The position numbers and the translations under genes were made by a program. The notes under the pieces are model-generated. The model saw only the letters and a list, made by a program, of their open reading frames with translations, made no database searches and was not told the origin of the DNA. Shown piece after piece: positions 1 to 9,884 of a stretch of 64,000 nucleotides of DNA. Source of the stretch: Callipepla californica brunnescens (Eukaryota; Chordata; Aves; Galliformes; Odontophoridae); contig JALIRH010000063.1 in the NCBI GenBank assembly GCA_023055505.1, positions 203,501 through 267,500 of the forward strand, in the 5' to 3' direction. Position 1 is the stretch's first letter. Every line of letters starts with the position of its first letter.

Positions 1-368
1 GGCAAGTATGGGGAGGCTATGGGGCAGTAATGGGGCAGCTATGGGGCGGCTATGAGGCAGCCATGGGGTACGTCTGGGGCACCAGTGAGGCAGCTATGGG
101 GAGGCTATGGGGCAGCCATGGGGTACGTCTGGGGCACCAGTGAGGCAGCTAAGGGCAGCAGTGAGGCAGCTATGGGGAGGCTATGGGGCAGCAGTGAGGC
201 AGTAGTGGGTCAGCTATGGGGCATAAGTGCTGCAGCTATGGGGCTGCAGTGGGGCAGCTAAGAGGAAGCTATGGGGAGGCTATGGGGCAGCTATTGTGCA
301 TCAGTGAGGAAGCTACGAGGCGGCAATGGGGCAGCAGTTTTGCAGTTATGAGGCAGCTATGGGGCAGC
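1..368 (+). repeat. Minisatellite segment duplicated at about 2355-2722
   Basis: Positions 1 to about 368 recur at an offset of 2354 bp. The open frame at 52-261 and that at 2406-2615 give identical peptides, so the two copies are nearly identical before diverging near 368/2722. This is duplication of a block far longer than the basic unit. Confidence 0.85.
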
Positions 369-1395
369 AGTTGGGCAGCAGTTGGGGCAGTAGTGAGGCA
401 GCTATGTGGCAGCTCAGGAGAGGCTATGGGGCAGCTATGGGGCATTAGTGGGGCAGCTATGGGGAAGTAGTGGGGCAGATATGGGGCAGCAGTGAGGCAG
501 CTATGGGGTAGCTATTGGGCAGTAGTGGGGAAGCAGTGAGGCAGCTATGGGGCAGCAGTTGGGCAGCTATAAAGAGGCTATGGAGAGGCTGTGCGGCAGC
601 TATGGTGCATCAGTGAGGAAGCTATGGGGCGTCTTTAGGGCAGCAGTTTGACAGCTATGAGGCAGTCACGGGGCAGCTATGGGACAGCAGTGGGACAGCT
701 ATGAGGAGGCTAGAGGGCAGCAATGGGGCAGCTATGAGGAGGCTATGGGGAGGCTATGGGGCAGGTATATAGTGGCTATGTGGCAGTAGTCGGGCAGATA
801 TAAGGCATCAATGGGGCAGCAGTGGGGCAGCTATTGGGCGGCTATTAGGCAGCCATGGGGCGGCTATGGGGCAGCAGGGAGGTAGCAATGGGGCAGCAGT
901 GGAGCAGCTATGATGAGGCTATGGCGAGGCTCTGGGGCAGCTATGGTGCACCAGTGAGGCAGCTATTGGGTAGCTATGAAGAGGCTGTGGGGAGGCTATG
1001 GGGCAGATATGTGGCAACGTTGAGGTAGCTATTGAGAAGCTATGGGGCAGCAGTGAGGCAGTAGTGGGTCAGCTATGGGGCATTAGTGCTGCAGCTATGG
1101 GGCTGCAGTGGGGCATCTAAGAGGAAGCTATAGGGAGGCTATGGGGCAGCTATGGGGCAGCAGTGAGCTAGCTATAGAACAGCTATGAGGAGGCTATGGG
1201 GCAGCTATGGAGCAGATTTGAAACAGCTTTGGGGCGGCTATGGGGCAGTAGTTTGGCAGCTATGAGGCAGCAGTTGGGCAGCTATGGGGCAGTAGTGAGG
1301 CAGCTATGTGGCGGCTCAGGAGAGGCTATGGGGCAGCTATGGGGCATTAGTGGGGCAGCTATGGGGAAGTAGTGGGGCAGGTAAGGGGCAGAAGT

Positions 1396-1825
1396 GAGGC
1401 AGCTATGAGGTAGCTATGAGGAGGCTATGGGGCAGTAGTGGGGAAGCAGTGAGGCAGCTATGGGGCAGCAGTTGGGCAGCTATGAGGAGGCTATGGGGAG
1501 GCTATGGGGCAGCAGTGAGGCAGTTTTGGGGCACCAGTGAGGCAGCTATGGGGAGGCTACGGGGCAGCAGTCGGGCAGCTATGGGGCGGATATGGAGCAG
1601 CAGTGGGGCAGATATGAGGTAGCTATGAGGAGGCTATGGGGCAGTAGTGGGGAAGCAGTGAGGCAGCTATGGGGCAGCAGTTGGGCAGCTATGAGGAGGC
1701 TATGGGGAGGCTATGGGGCAGCAGTGAGGCAGTTTTGGGGCACCAGTGAGGCAGCTATGGGGAGGCTACGGGGCAGCAGTCGGGCAGCTATGGGGCGGAT
1801 ATGGAGCAGCAGTGGGGCAGATATG
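1396..1825 (+). repeat. 209 bp tandem duplication in the minisatellite
   Basis: Two adjacent near-identical copies offset by 209 bp; for example, the ATG at 1416 corresponds to the ATG at 1625. A recent local duplication within the array. Confidence 0.8.
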
Positions 1826-4163
1826 AGGAGGCTATGAGGAGGCTATGGGGCAGCAGTGAGGCAGCTATGGGACAGGTATGAGGCACTTATCAAGCAGCTC
1901 TGGGGCAGCGGGTGTGGCAGCTAAGAGGAGGCAATTGGGAGGCTATGGGGCAGCTATGAAGCAGCAGTGAGGCAGCTATGGGGCGTCTATGGGGCAGCAG
2001 TGGGGCAACTATGAGGAGACTATGGGGAGGCTATGGGGCAGCTATTGGGCAGCAGTGAGGCAGCAATGAGGCAGCTATGAGGAGGCTATGGGAAGCCGAT
2101 GAGGCAGCTATAGAGCGGCTATGGGGCAGTAGTGGGGCAGCTATTGGGCACCATGGGGCAGCAGTGAGGCAGCTATGGGACGGCTATGGGGAGGCTATGG
2201 GGCAGGTATGGGGCAGCAGTGGGGCAGCTATGGAGCAGATATCGAGAGGTTATGAGGCAGCTATGGGGTGGCGATGAGGCAGACATAGGGAAGCTATGGT
2301 GGAGCAGGGAGGCAGCTATGGGGTGGCTATGGGGCAGCAGTGAGACAGCTATGGGGCAAGTATGGGGAGGCTATGGGGCAGTAATGGGGCAGCTATGGGG
2401 CGGCTATGAGGCAGCCATGGGGTACGTCTGGGGCACCAGTGAGGCAGCTATGGGGAGGCTATGGGGCAGCCATGGGGTACGTCTGGGGCACCAGTGAGGC
2501 AGCTAAGGGCAGCAGTGAGGCAGCTATGGGGAGGCTATGGGGCAGCAGTGAGGCAGTAGTGGGTCAGCTATGGGGCATAAGTGCTGCAGCTATGGGGCTG
2601 CAGTGGGGCAGCTAAGAGGAAGCTATGGGGAGGCTATGGGGCAGCTATTGTGCATCAGTGAGGAAGCTACGAGGCGGCAATGGGGCAGCAGTTTTGCAGT
2701 TATGAGGCAGCTATGGGGCAGCAGTGAGGCAGCTATGAGGAGACTATGGGGAGGCTATGGGGCAGAAGTGGGGCAGCTATGGGGTAGCCATGGGGCAGCC
2801 ATCAAACGGCTATGGGGCAGCAGTGGGGCAGCTAAGAGGAGGCTATGGACCAGCTATGGGGCGGCTACAAGGCAGCCATGGGGCAACTATGGGGAAGCAG
2901 TGAGAGAGCTATGAGGAGGCTATGGGTAGGCTATAGGGCAGGTATTGGACAGCTATGAGGCAGCCATGGTGCAGCTATGGGGCAGCAGTGGGGCAGCAAT
3001 GGGGCGGCTATTAGGCAGCCATGGGGTGGCAATGGGACACCAGTGAGACATCTATGGGGTGGATATGTAGCAGCAGTGGGGCAGGTATGGGGCAGTAGTG
3101 GGGTAGCTATGAGGAGGCTACGGGGCAACTATGGGGCAGCAGAGAGGCAGCGATGGGACAGGTATGAGGAGGCTATGGGGAGACTACGGGGCAGCTATGA
3201 AGCTGCAGTGAGGCAGCTATGGGGCGGCTATGGGGAGGCTATGGGGCAGCTATGGAAAAGCTATGAGGCAACCATGGGGCTGCAGTTGGGCATCTCTGGG
3301 GCCGCATTGAGGAAGCTATGGGGCAGCTCCGAGGAGCCTATGCAGCAGCTATGGAGCGGCTATGAGGCAGCTATGGGGCAGGTATGAGGCAGCCATGGGG
3401 CGGCTGTGGGGCAGCAGTGAGGCAGCTATGAAGAGGCTATGGGGAGGCTATGGGGCAGCAGTGGGGCAGCTACGGGGCGGCTATGAGGCAGCCATTGGGC
3501 ATCTAAGGGGCAGCAGTGGGGCAGCTATAAAGAGGCTATGGGGAGGCTATGGGGCAGCTATGGTGCATCAGTGAGGAAGCTATGGGGCGTCAATGGGGCA
3601 GCAGTTTGACAGCTATGAGGCAGCCACGGGGCAGCTATGGGGCAGCAGTGGGACAGCTATGAGGAGGCTATAGGGCAGCTATGGGGCAGCTCTGAGGAGG
3701 CTATGGGGAGGCTATGGAGCAGCTATGGGGCAGCAGTGAGGAAGCTATGGGGTGGCTATGGGGCGGCTATGAGGCAGCTATGGGGTAGCAGTGAGACAGC
3801 TATGAGGAGGCTACGGGGAGGCTATAGGGCAGTTATGGGGCGGGTATTAGACAGCCATGGGGCGGCTATGGGGCAGCAGGGAGGTAGCAATGGGGCAGCA
3901 GTGGGGCAGCTATGATGAGGCTATGGCGAGGCTCTGGGGCAGCTATGGTGCACCAGTGAGGCAGCTATTGGGTAGCTATGAGGAGGCTGTGGGGAGGCTA
4001 TGGGGCAGATATGCGGCAACGGTGAGGCAGCTATTGGGAAGCTATGGGGCAGCAGTGAGGCAGTAGTGGGTCAGCGATGGGGCAGCAGTGAGGCAGCTAT
4101 GGGGCTGCAGTGGGGCATCTAAGAGGAAGCTATGGCGAGGCTATGGGGCAGCTATGGGGCAGC

Positions 4164-5723
4164 AATCGGGCTTTCCCACAAAGCGACACAATCCATCTGT
4201 GAACAGGGCGTATCTCTTTTCATCTTCTGTTAGTTCATTATATGGTGAGGCTTCTTTAGCACGTGACACCTCCTCTGCTGGTGTTGTTCCAAACTTTTTA
4301 CCTTCAGGCCAGTCCATGATCACCTCCAGGATTCCTGAACGGTTGGGGTTCCCCATCCGAGCTCGCTGTGTAATCAGCGCAATCCACTTACTCCAAGTGG
4401 CATCAGTAGCATGATGGGTAGAGGGAACTGTTCCTTTAAACATCCAGTTCAGTACTGGCAGTCGAGGTGCCAGAAGGAGCTGCGTTTCAGTACCGATTAC
4501 TTCAGAAGCAGCTCGAACCCCCTGATATGCGGCTAAGATCTCCTTCTCAGTTGGAGTGTAGCGCTCCTCAGACCCCCTGTATGCTCGACTCCAGAAACCA
4601 AGGGGTCGGCCTCGGGTCTCTCCAGAAGCTCTTTGCCACAAACTCCAAGTGGGACCTTCCTTTCCAGCAGCAGTGTAGAGGATGTTCTTTACATCCTGTC
4701 CCGTCCGCACTGGCCCCAGGGCCACGGCACGGGCTATCTCCTGCTTCATTTGCTCAAAAGCCTGCTGCTGCTCAGGGCCCCACACAAAATCATTCTTCTT
4801 CCAGAGGTCACCTGATAAAGGGGGCTCACAATGAGGCTGTAGTTTGGAACATGCAGTCTCCAAAATCCCACTACACCCAGAAAAGCTTGGCTCTCTGTCT
4901 TACTGGTGGGTGGAGACATGGCAGTAATTTTGTCAATCCCATCTGTTGGGATGTGACGATGTCCATCTTGCCACTTTATGCCTAGGAACTGAATTTCTTG
5001 TGCAGGTCCTTTCACTTTGCTTCGCTTAATAGCGAAGCCAGCTCGCAGGAGGATCTGTATTATTGTCTCTCCTTTCTTAAAAACTTCCTCTGCTGTATTG
5101 CCCCATACAGCAATATCATCGATGTACTGCAGATGCTCAGGAGCAGCACCCTGTTCCAATGCAGTTTGGATCAACCCATGGCAAATGGTTGGGCTGTGCT
5201 TCCACCCCTGGGGCAAACGGTTCCAGGTGTACTGAACGCCTCTCCAGGTGAAGGCAAACTGTGGCCTGCATTCTGTGGCCAAGGGAATTGAAAAGAAGGC
5301 GTTAGCAATGTCAATGGTGGCATACCACTTGGCTGCTTTTGACTCCAGTTCATACTGGAGTTGAAGCATGTCTGGCACAGCAGCACTCAGTGGAGGTGTG
5401 ACTTCGTTCAGGCCACGGTAATCTACCGTCAACCTCCATTCTCCGTTGGCTTTACGCACTGGCCATATGGGGCTGTTAAACGGGGAGTGAGTTTTGCTGA
5501 TCACTCCCTGGCTCTCTAGCTGACGAATCAGATGATGAATGGGGAGCAAGGAATCCCTGTTGGTGCGGTACTGCCGTCTGTGCACCGTTTTTGTAGCAAT
5601 TGGTACCTGTTGCTCCTCCACTTGTAGCAACCCCACAACAGATGGATCTTCTGACAGGCCAGGTAAAACAGATAGTTGCTTAATGCTATTTGTGTCCACA
5701 GTAGCTATTCCAAAAGCCCATCG
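4164..5723 (-). pseudogene. pol: ERV reverse transcriptase and partial RNase H, frameshifted and truncated
   Basis: Encodes most of a retroviral RNA-dependent DNA polymerase. Visible in order: the WPVRK/VDYRGLN fingers region, LPQGWKHSP, the catalytic YIDD motif (about 5109-5098), FLGIKW, and the connection region. A one-base-type frameshift near 4800-4820 moves the frame: after SPLYQVT the sequence continues in the frame running through WGPEQQQAF. The RNase H domain begins near the end with FTDG but is cut after about ten residues by the minisatellite at about 4164, so RNase H and integrase are lost. Family usage (YIDD, ICHG, spacing) fits ERV-L-type class III elements. Confidence 0.85.
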
Positions 5724-6100
5724 CTACCCCTTGGGATCCTTAAAGTGCCCCCTTCTGAGATAGTCTATACCAAGTATGCGTGGGGCCCCCTGTCCAATCA
5801 CTATAAGATGCTTCTGCCAGTCTTTACCCGTGAGGCTTATTTCTGCCTCCAGCACAGACAATTCCTGAAAGCCGCCAGTCACTCCAGAGAGATGAATCAA
5901 TTCTGCCCCTTTATAACTTGAAGGCGTTAGAGTACATTGTGCACCAGTATCCACCAGTGCCTCCTATTTCTGTGGGTTTGATGTGCCAGGCCACCGAATC
6001 CACACAGTCCAATACACTCTCTTATCCCTCTCCCTCCTCTGGCTGAGGGCAGGGCCCCTCTATTCATTACCTGTAGTGACGGGAACAACTACCTCACTTC
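5700..6100 (-). pseudogene. pro: ERV protease region with amber codons
   Basis: The aspartic protease active-site motif is present as ALVDTGAQ (DTG near 5951-5943), followed by the flap region and the ILGIDYL segment typical of retroviral proteases. It is in a different frame from gag and continues in the same frame into reverse transcriptase. Three in-frame TAG codons interrupt it: 6060-6062 before the domain, 5964-5966 four codons before the active-site Asp, and 5724-5726 at the boundary with RT. The apparent starts at 5954 and 5699 are GTG codons inside the reading frame, not true initiators. As it stands no intact protease can be made without readthrough. Confidence 0.8.
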
Positions 6101-6166
6101 GCTGGTAGTTGGTCTGTGTTGTAATTCTCTCACCCGTACTCGCAGTGCAGGGGTGGGTTTTTGATG

Positions 6167-7276
6167 TCATTCCTTCATATCTTCTCCATTTGCACGTAAG
6201 TAACTCCACAAAGCCGCACGCGACATGAAGTTAGTGAAGTTAGTGCTGTCATTTGCTCGAGCAGGATGGCGTTTGCTTCTGATAGCTGCAACCAATTCGA
6301 CCCTATCAATCAGTTGGGATAATTTTCCCAGTATATCTTCCATTTGTCCTTCTAACTTTGATATGGCTGAAATGGACGCGTATGGCAGCGGAAATTTTTG
6401 TTTGAAGTTTTGAAGTGTAAGAATTAGTTCAAAAACTGGGGGTTTTCTGTCTTGGTCCTCATATCTGTTGAACGTTGTCACTAGTGTACCGGCGTACCTT
6501 TCTGGTGCTGACTTTGAAAGCTTCTGACATATTTCGGGTGTACTCCTTACTTTCTCCGGATCATGGTCCCGATCGTCAGGATCAAAGGTGGGATCATACA
6601 GCATTTCCGCCACAGCTGTTTCTCTCAAATACTGGATGCCTTCCTCAATAGTTTTCCACCTTTTCACTTTAGGTGCCAGGTCACTCTTGTAGGGATATCT
6701 TTCCCTCACAGCTACTAGCATTCGTTGCCAGAGGCTGGCGATTCCATCCATATACCTGCTGATTCCTCTGTCGACAGCCGGATCTCGGGCAATGTTTCCT
6801 AGTTGGCGAGCTTCGTTACTATCAAGGGACACACTGTTGGCCCGGTTGTCCCAACACCAAAGCAACCAAGTGACAATACTCTCATCTGGACGTCGAATAA
6901 ACTCCTTTCTTGAGCCTTGGATCTCAGACATTTTCACGGGCCAACGAAACGTCGTAACTTTAACTTTCTCTTCACCTTCATCATCACTTTCTTCTCCATG
7001 TCTCTCACTTTTCCTTGTTGCCTTTCTCGATGGTGATGGGGTTGTGGCCACCCCCTCACCTATATCTTCCTCTTCTTTCGGCACCTCTTCTTTGCGTTCT
7101 AGGCGCGAGGACACACGTTTCCATTTCTTGCCTTCCACAGGGGCAACTGACTTTGATACTGGTGCTTCCTTTGGCTGGTCAGGTGTGACCGGGAGGTTTT
7201 CCTCTTTGGTTTGGGTCTCAGTTTGGACACTCTCTCTCTTCATAATAGTATATAAACCTCGGTAAGCATAGGCCAA
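6167..7276 (-). CDS. gag: ERV gag polyprotein, open frame
   Basis: A complete 369-codon frame encodes the likely structural polyprotein that forms the capsid. The first 110 residues or so are highly charged with acidic/lysine stretches. About residues 115-330 look like a compact helical capsid-type region rich in Trp and Arg (a WLLWCWDN stretch near residue 137). The C-terminal part is helical with heptad-like leucines. No CCHC zinc knuckle is present, unlike most orthoretroviral Gags. The first ATG is at 7276; a second in-frame ATG about 12 codons on begins MKRESVQTET and could be the real start. The stop at 6167-6169 precedes the protease, which lies in another frame. The frame is unbroken although pol is damaged. 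Assignment rests on position and general character, not on a search. Confidence 0.7.
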   Translation of the reverse strand: MAYAYRGLYTIMKRESVQTETQTKEENLPVTPDQPKEAPVSKSVAPVEGKKWKRVSSRLERKEEVPKEEEDIGEGVATTPSPSRKATRKSERHGEESDDEGEEKVKVTTFRWPVKMSEIQGSRKEFIRRPDESIVTWLLWCWDNRANSVSLDSNEARQLGNIARDPAVDRGISRYMDGIASLWQRMLVAVRERYPYKSDLAPKVKRWKTIEEGIQYLRETAVAEMLYDPTFDPDDRDHDPEKVRSTPEICQKLSKSAPERYAGTLVTTFNRYEDQDRKPPVFELILTLQNFKQKFPLPYASISAISKLEGQMEDILGKLSQLIDRVELVAAIRSKRHPARANDSTNFTNFMSRAALWSYLRANGEDMKE

Positions 7277-7407
7277 GCCCCAGATAAGTGTTCCACCTCA
7301 GATCTTTCTGAGCCGCAGCACCCTTTACTCAGATACAGGCCTAGCTCCTCAGGATCCTGCAATTGTTCAGGAGAAAGATCCCATGACACCGGGTGTCCCC
7401 ATCCTTC

Positions 7408-7929
7408 TCATTTCTTTCCTAAAACTCTCCACTCTCCCTGCCATTCAACATTCTCTGTTTCTGGGAGAAGCTTCCTGCACATGATGTAAAGTGCTACTAC
7501 ATGCAGGAGGACTAATATCCCAATTATTAACACCATCCCTAAGCTGTGATCTTGAAAATTCATAAAAAACTGAGAGGGGAACCTGGATACCCATTCAAAC
7601 ATCACATGGTTCGTTAACATGTTATCCTTTGTTCCATTAGCTGGGGTGCCCTGGGATCTGGCAGGTTCCTCTATCATTGCTTTTAATTTATCATACAGGG
7701 ACCAGACCCAATGGAACAGAATGGCAAACTTAACCAAGTTCCAGTACGTTTTGAGCATTAAGAGGGAAAAAGCGGTGAAGTACAATCCCTGTAAGGGCAG
7801 TTTTAACAGAAACAGAAAAGACATCTTTTTATTATTATTTTTTTTTTTTCTTGTACTAAAACAATCTGGCAGTACCCAAAAGAAGTTTACAGATATCCCA
7901 AAACAACTGACAGTACGCCCGGACTTCAA
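7408..7929 (-). CDS. ERV ORF upstream of gag, predicted membrane protein
   Basis: A 173-codon frame lies between the primer site and gag, where an ordinary simple provirus has an untranslated leader. Residues about 36-78 are strongly hydrophobic and aromatic. Residues about 130-150 form a clear transmembrane helix followed by Cys-Arg-Lys, much like the membrane anchor and cytoplasmic edge of a retroviral Env TM subunit. A lysine/asparagine run at residues 28-35 comes from an A-rich tract, so translation from Met36 (about 7824) may be more natural than from Met1. There is one N-x-T site (residues 98-100). No Env surface subunit, furin site or fusion peptide is visible. It could be an accessory gene, a displaced env remnant or a chance frame; function unknown. 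Confidence 0.45.
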   Translation of the reverse strand: MKSGRTVSCFGISVNFFWVLPDCFSTRKKKNNNKKMSFLFLLKLPLQGLYFTAFSLLMLKTYWNLVKFAILFHWVWSLYDKLKAMIEEPARSQGTPANGTKDNMLTNHVMFEWVSRFPSQFFMNFQDHSLGMVLIIGILVLLHVVALYIMCRKLLPETENVEWQGEWRVLGKK

Positions 7930-8034
7930 GGTCGTGTTTTGCTGTACAGCACTTGCAGTACAGATAAGCTTGTTAACAAAAGACAGAGATGTACTCTAAA
8001 AGTTTGTCTCTGCCTGGCTAAGGCAGCTGGTTGT

Positions 8035-8052
8035 GTCCCACGTTGGGCGCCA
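8035..8052 (-). other. Primer-binding site, tRNA-Lys (1,2) type
   Basis: The minus strand reads TGGCGCCCAACGTGGGAC just downstream of the LTR. This closely matches the complement of the 3' end of tRNA-Lys1,2, the usual site for starting minus-strand DNA synthesis in Lys-primed retroviruses. It fixes the LTR end and the element's orientation. Confidence 0.85.
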
Positions 8053-8056
8053 AAAA

Positions 8057-8591
8057 TGTCAGGGGTTTGTGAGCCGGTTCAGCCCGGCCCTGCGACAACC
8101 GAGGAAGGAGACCCACAGGCCCACACCCCGGACAAGGGGAAGGGGGAAAGGGAAAAAGGGAGATAAGCCCCAAAACAAAACAGCGGCAACGATCTGAGGG
8201 GGAAAAGCTAATTTACTAAATAAGACATCAGGAAGTAAATAACACAGTATAATGCAATACAATTTGGAATTAAGCCCAATGAATCAAACAAAACGAGTAA
8301 GACAGAGAGAGAGAGAGAGAGAGAGAGTGAGTGCCTGATAAACCGAAGGCCTTGCGCTAACGCTGAAGGCGGACGGCAGCGAGCACCCACTCCTAAGTGA
8401 TCCTAGAGGAAAGAGAGAATGTCCCGTGACCGCAGAGAGTTTTTATCTGTTCCCTCTGAGCGGAAAACACGTGAAAAAATACAAAGCATTGCCAAGTCCT
8501 CTGGGGAATGTAGTTTTCTCCCTGACTCCCAATGCACCACATGATGCCATGATGTGGAATACCAGTACCAAAAAATCATAAAACCATGACA
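8057..8591 (-). repeat. 5' LTR of the class III ERV
   Basis: Read on the minus strand, the LTR begins TGTCATGG at 8591 and ends in GACA at 8057, giving about 535 bp with TG...CA ends. The outer edge meets CR1 sequence and the inner edge lies four bases from the primer-binding site. A GA dinucleotide run occupies about 8303-8327. The minus strand at 8446-8441 reads ATAAAA, a possible TATA-like element, which is weak evidence. No second LTR exists in the window for comparison. Confidence 0.8.
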
Positions 8592-9115
8592 CTTCCTTAC
8601 GGTCTTTTTTGTAGATGGGAGTCACATCGGCAAGCCTCCAATCTTGTGGGACCTCTCCAGATGACCAGGAATGCTGATAGATGACAGAAAGCGGCTTGGC
8701 AATCACCTCTGCCAGCTCCCTCAGCACCCTTGGTTGGATCCCATCTGGTCCCATGGACTTGCGGCAGTTCAGATGGAGGAGCAGGTCTCTGACTGTCTCT
8801 GCTAGGATCACAGGGGGTGTATGATGCGCTTCGTCCCAGACTTCCAGGTCAGGGCAAAAAGTATCCTGAGTTAACTGATCTGTCTATTGAAGAGAGACGT
8901 GAAGAAGGCATTGAGAACCTCAGCCTTTTCCTTATCCTCTGTGGTTCCATTCCCTGCCGCATCAAGTAAAGGAGAGAAATTCTCCTTAGATCTTTTACTG
9001 TTAATATATTTGTAAAAGGATTTTTTGCTCTGCTTTACTGCAGTAGCCAGTCTAAGTTGGAGCTGGGCTTTTGCATTTCTAATTTCCTGCCTGTATTGGA
9101 GGGGAGCAGAGGCTT
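8592..9115 (-). mobile_element. CR1 LINE fragment (ORF2 reverse transcriptase)
   Basis: Minus-strand translation gives typical avian CR1 ORF2 sequence. From about 9110 to 8880 comes the linker between endonuclease and RT (AVKQSKKSFYKYINSK, then a FFTSLF segment). From about 8811 comes the start of RT with KSMGPDGIQPRVLREL, a WRLADVTPIYKK segment, and the break at the LTR. The piece is 5'- and 3'-truncated. Its downstream part should lie beyond the ERV but has been lost with the ERV's far end. CR1 is the dominant LINE of birds and supports the avian assignment. Confidence 0.9.
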
Positions 9116-9285
9116 GCTTTGAATGTGGAGTAAGGAAGGAAAGGATGGAGAAGGATCTTGTGAACTGAGGTGGGAAGTGGGTATTTAGTCATTGGAAAGC
9201 CATTTTGAACTTTTACTACCTGAACGCTGTACATTTTGGGTTAGTCTTCCTTAACTTTCTGTTGGACTTCTTGTTTTTCAATCAG

Positions 9286-9384
9286 GTGCATCCGTTCTGT
9301 GGAGCAGTAGGATACGTGGTTGGGGCGCAGACAGACCGGACTGTACAGGAGCATCTGATAGAAAAACACATGCAGGCAACAAAA
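9286..9384 (+). CDS. XPO1-like exon A (partial gene)
   Basis: Thirty-three codons follow a TTTTTCAATCAG acceptor. They encode VGAQTDRTVQEHLIEK, nearly the XPO1 sequence, then jump from Met to Gln-Ala-Thr-Lys. The usual exon has 12 more codons between, so 36 nt were lost in frame. The donor after the final Lys codon is GTCAGA, with C at +3, and may splice poorly. Confidence 0.85.
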
Positions 9385-9700
9385 GTCAGACGGTACATTT
9401 TGTGTATTCAACTAAAGTAAAAGTGCTGAATGTTTGTTGTTATTCCATTTTTTTTCATCTGTGGAATGAAGTGAACTTGGCTGTGCTGAACTTTTATAAA
9501 GCAATGGTTGATCTGGCAGTAGAAGTGTTGAAGGAGACCTAAACAACTGAGACTGGTTTAAATCCAGTTGAAGAACTTGACAGAACATGCTTTAACACAG
9601 CGTGTAAGATAACCCTAAACGTGAAAGTGACCGTTTTTGTATTAGAAGATAAATGGCGTTTTCATTGACTGAATGGAGTTAGCTCAGTTCTTTTCCACAG

Positions 9701-9884
9701 AATGTTGATGTTCTGAAGGATCCTGAAGCCGTTACGCAGCTTGGTAGCATTCTGAAAAGCAGCGTAAGGGCATGGAAAGCAGCTGGCCGCCCCTTTGTGA
9801 TTCAGCTGGGAAGAATTGATTTAGATATGCTGAATATGTCCAAGTGCCCAAGTGAAAACATGTCTGCAGCTCTTGAGGCTGACG
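9701..9884 (+). CDS. XPO1-like exon B (partial gene)
   Basis: This exon has a clean acceptor (TTCTTTTCCACAG) and donor (GTAAGA). It encodes an XPO1 HEAT-repeat segment containing QLGSILK and PFVIQLGRI, with replacements such as Ser-Cys-Pro in a normally conserved helix. It ends in phase 1, as the next exon requires. Confidence 0.9.

Larger units (their letters stand above)
1..4163. repeat. G-rich minisatellite, 9-12 bp degenerate units
   Basis: The stretch is made of variants of a 12 bp motif close to GGGGCAGCTATG or GAGGCAGCAGTG, mixed with 9 bp forms such as GAGGCTATG. The plus strand is strongly G-rich. Open frames of 60-136 codons occur in several frames and encode only repetitive W-G-S-S/A-A-M-x-x-L peptides, as expected from a stop-poor short repeat, so no gene is called. 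Larger segments are themselves duplicated (listed separately). The array starts before the window and ends abruptly at about 4163 against retroviral pol sequence. Confidence 0.95.
4164..8591 (-). mobile_element. Truncated class III (ERV-L-like) endogenous retrovirus
   Basis: On the minus strand the order is LTR (8591-8057), primer-binding site (8052-8035), a membrane-protein ORF, gag, protease and reverse transcriptase, ending just inside RNase H at about 4164. The RT has LPQG, ICHG and YIDD motifs in a context typical of ERV-L relatives. Integrase, any env and the second LTR are absent because the element stops at the minisatellite. The outer end of the LTR lies directly against a CR1 fragment, so the provirus inserted into CR1. 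The gag and LTR look recalls the avian Soprano/ENS-1 (ERNI) group, but that link is from memory and tentative. gag is open, whereas pro-pol carries three stops and a frameshift, so the copy cannot replicate. Confidence 0.85.

Noticed and set aside
52..4066. Many plus-strand open frames of 65-136 codons in the minisatellite
   Set aside because: All are repetitive W-G-rich peptides in whichever frame lacks stops, with no domain, no splice context and no conservation beyond the DNA repeat.
4164..8591. A complete provirus or a functional retroviral gene set
   Set aside because: Only one LTR is present, pol is truncated with three stops and a frameshift, and integrase is absent.
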